Assembly: GCF_024362695.1 (NCBI RefSeq)
Contig: NW_026063256.1
Location: 558,001-622,000, forward strand
From: Pectinophora gossypiella
Lineage: Eukaryota > Arthropoda > Insecta > Lepidoptera > Gelechiidae
Direction: 5' to 3'
Length of the DNA: 64,000 nucleotides
Part shown: one piece after another, positions 63,065-64,000 of the stretch
Layout: each line of letters starts with the position of its first letter
Numbering within the stretch: position 1 is the first letter of the stretch
Position numbers and translations under genes: made by a program
Notes under the pieces: generated by a model
What the model was told of the DNA's origin: nothing
Seen by the model: the letters and a program-made list of their open reading frames with translations, nothing else
Database searches by the model: none

Positions 63065-63537
63065 AAACACCTACGGAACTTTTATTCGGTAGGAAGGTAC
63101 CTAATACATCACAAGGAGTTTTGAATGAGATAGTTGATGAAGTAGTCCGGAATGATATAGGCAGTGGGGTGACGGATAAGACCCTCGATGAAACTAGAAG
63201 CGAGGCAAGCGACGCCATTCGAAGGAACCAGGAAGCCAACAAAAGGAGGTTTGATAAGCATAGGAAGACGCCTACAAAATACAAGGAGGGTGATTTAGTA
63301 AGGGTCATCAGAGCTGTGCCATCTGGGTCAGGACAATCTATAAAGCTCGAACCTAAGTGTCAAGGTCCATACAAAATTAAGGCAGTTCTACCACATGATC
63401 GTTTCATTATAGAGGACACCCCACTTACTAGGAAGGGTAGGCGATATGAAGGTACAGTAGCGATCGATAAAATTTTCCCCTGGTTGAGTTATGGCGCTGA
63501 TTATTCTTCTGGTGAGGAAAGTAGTGAAGAGGAATAG
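63061..63537 (+). pseudogene. Gypsy integrase C-terminal segment after deletion
   Basis: 'KTPTELLFGRKV' is the end of the integrase core. Then 'RFDKHRKTPTKYKEGDLVRVI' and 'QGPYKIKAVLPHDRFII' form the GPY/F-type tail, closing with an acidic SSGEESSEEE. The catalytic core and RNase H are gone (about 2 kb missing judging by gypsy length). It overlaps the previous frame by four bases in another phase because of the deletion. Confidence 0.85.
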
Positions 63538-63677
63538 TGTAATTCATCTGACTTGCTTTACGTTCACTGGGTATCACGTTGGGTAGTATATATATCGTTA
63601 TGTATATAGTAAGATGCTGAGTGATAATACTGAATGAAATATGGTGTCATAAGAGATGAACACAAAAATTTTATATG
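63538..63677. other. Possible start of gypsy 3' LTR
   Basis: A purine-rich run (ggaaagtagtgaagaggaatag) precedes TGTAATTC at 63538, as a polypurine tract precedes an LTR. No matching 5' LTR was found upstream of 47580, so this is unconfirmed. Confidence 0.4.
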
Positions 63678-64000
63678 TGTAAAACCCTAAATTTTTGTTT
63701 AGCTCATACACGATATTATGTTTTTTGAGGAACCGTCTCATGCGAAACAGTGTCCTATTGAAAAGTATTGTAAGAAGAAATGCAAAAAACACTATTTAGC
63801 ATGACATAGCTCTAACCAGATCCACTGGAAAACATAAAACCATGTAAAACCCTAAATTTTTGTTTAGCTCATACACGATATTATGTTTTTTGAGGAACCG
63901 TCTCATGCGAAACAGTGTTCCATTGGAAAGAATAGTAAAAAGAAATACAAAAAACACCATTTAGCGTGACATAGCTCTAACCAGATCCACTGGAAAACAT
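63678..64000. repeat. Tandem repeat of 165 bp, running off the window
   Basis: 'tgtaaaaccctaaatttttg' begins at 63678 and 63843, and the following sequence matches with few differences. The second unit is cut by the window end. No coding potential. Confidence 0.85.

Larger units (their letters stand above)
47580..63537 (+). mobile_element. Ty3/gypsy element split by three nested retrotransposons
   Basis: Pieces in order: RS-rich gag start (47600-47943), gag capsid (53088-53640), zinc knuckle and protease (54392-55310), reverse transcriptase (62340-63064), integrase tail (63061-63537). Interruptions: a full LINE (47956-53075), a LINE 3' fragment (about 53640-54391) and a BEL/Pao element (55311-62339). 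The piece boundaries match target duplications for the first and third. There are further frameshifts, and RNase H plus the integrase core are deleted near 63055. I found no matching LTR pair. Confidence 0.85.

Overview
This window looks like lepidopteran (moth or butterfly) nuclear DNA, very probably a heterochromatic or otherwise transposon-saturated tract. I found no convincing host gene, tRNA, rRNA, operon or CRISPR array. The lineage call rests on several repeat types I recognise from Lepidoptera: Helitron-like elements that start with TC at an A|T site and end in a CGCG hairpin plus CTAG (the recurring 'cccgcgacttcgtccgcg' end); GTCT microsatellites inside those elements; lepidopteran-style non-LTR retrotransposons; BEL/Pao and Ty3/gypsy elements; and Tc1 elements. 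This is inference from repeat content only.

Layout. 1-3472: a LINE endonuclease fragment, then a Helitron-like element (1261-3472) carrying an AGGTCA-rich satellite and a hairpin-rich tandem duplication. Its inverted partner lies at 31549-33779. 3820-14276: a fold-back element with arms of about 1.1 kb, each built from two tandem subunits. A decayed gypsy element with 301-bp LTRs (4578-8796) interrupts the left arm, and a terminal-inverted-repeat element with 4-bp ATAT target duplications (9878-13528) interrupts the right arm. The gypsy 3' LTR is itself split by an intact Tc1 element (6895-8529). 14596-25416: a palindrome of about 11 kb whose outer ends are the 5' ends of two Helitron-like elements (14596-17159 and 21744-25416). 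Between them lie mirrored PHD-finger ORF1 remnants and two intact Tc1 transposase genes pointing apart from a 185-bp MITE. The right Helitron alone holds a LINE with a 12-bp target duplication. 25417-28184: truncated gypsy pol and 3' LTR. 28185-31548: inverted LINE-like fragments around another Helitron copy, and a LINE endonuclease fragment. 33951-38364: a LINE with 182-bp 5' monomers, a frameshifted PHD ORF1 and an ORF2 with altered endonuclease residues. 38363-45048: a gypsy gag split exactly by a TA-duplicating element (38551-44606), which itself hosts a Helitron copy and LINE debris. 45723-47184: a non-autonomous element with terminal inverted repeats of about 490 bp and an 8-bp target duplication. 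About 47600-63537: one gypsy element split by a full-length LINE (47956-53075, both ORFs open), a LINE 3' fragment (53640-54391) and a full-length BEL/Pao element (55311-62339, LTRs identical by eye). 63678 to the end: a 165-bp tandem repeat.

The genes do not form a pathway. What the window records is insertion order: target duplications and paralogous empty sites let most insertions be placed relative to one another. The strongest candidates for something undescribed are the Helitron-anchored palindrome with its head-to-head Tc1 pair, the AGGTCA satellite inside a Helitron-like element, the fold-back element with composite arms, and the single in-frame TGA that separates gag from pol in an otherwise young BEL element. 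All coordinates were read by eye. Percent identities were not computed.
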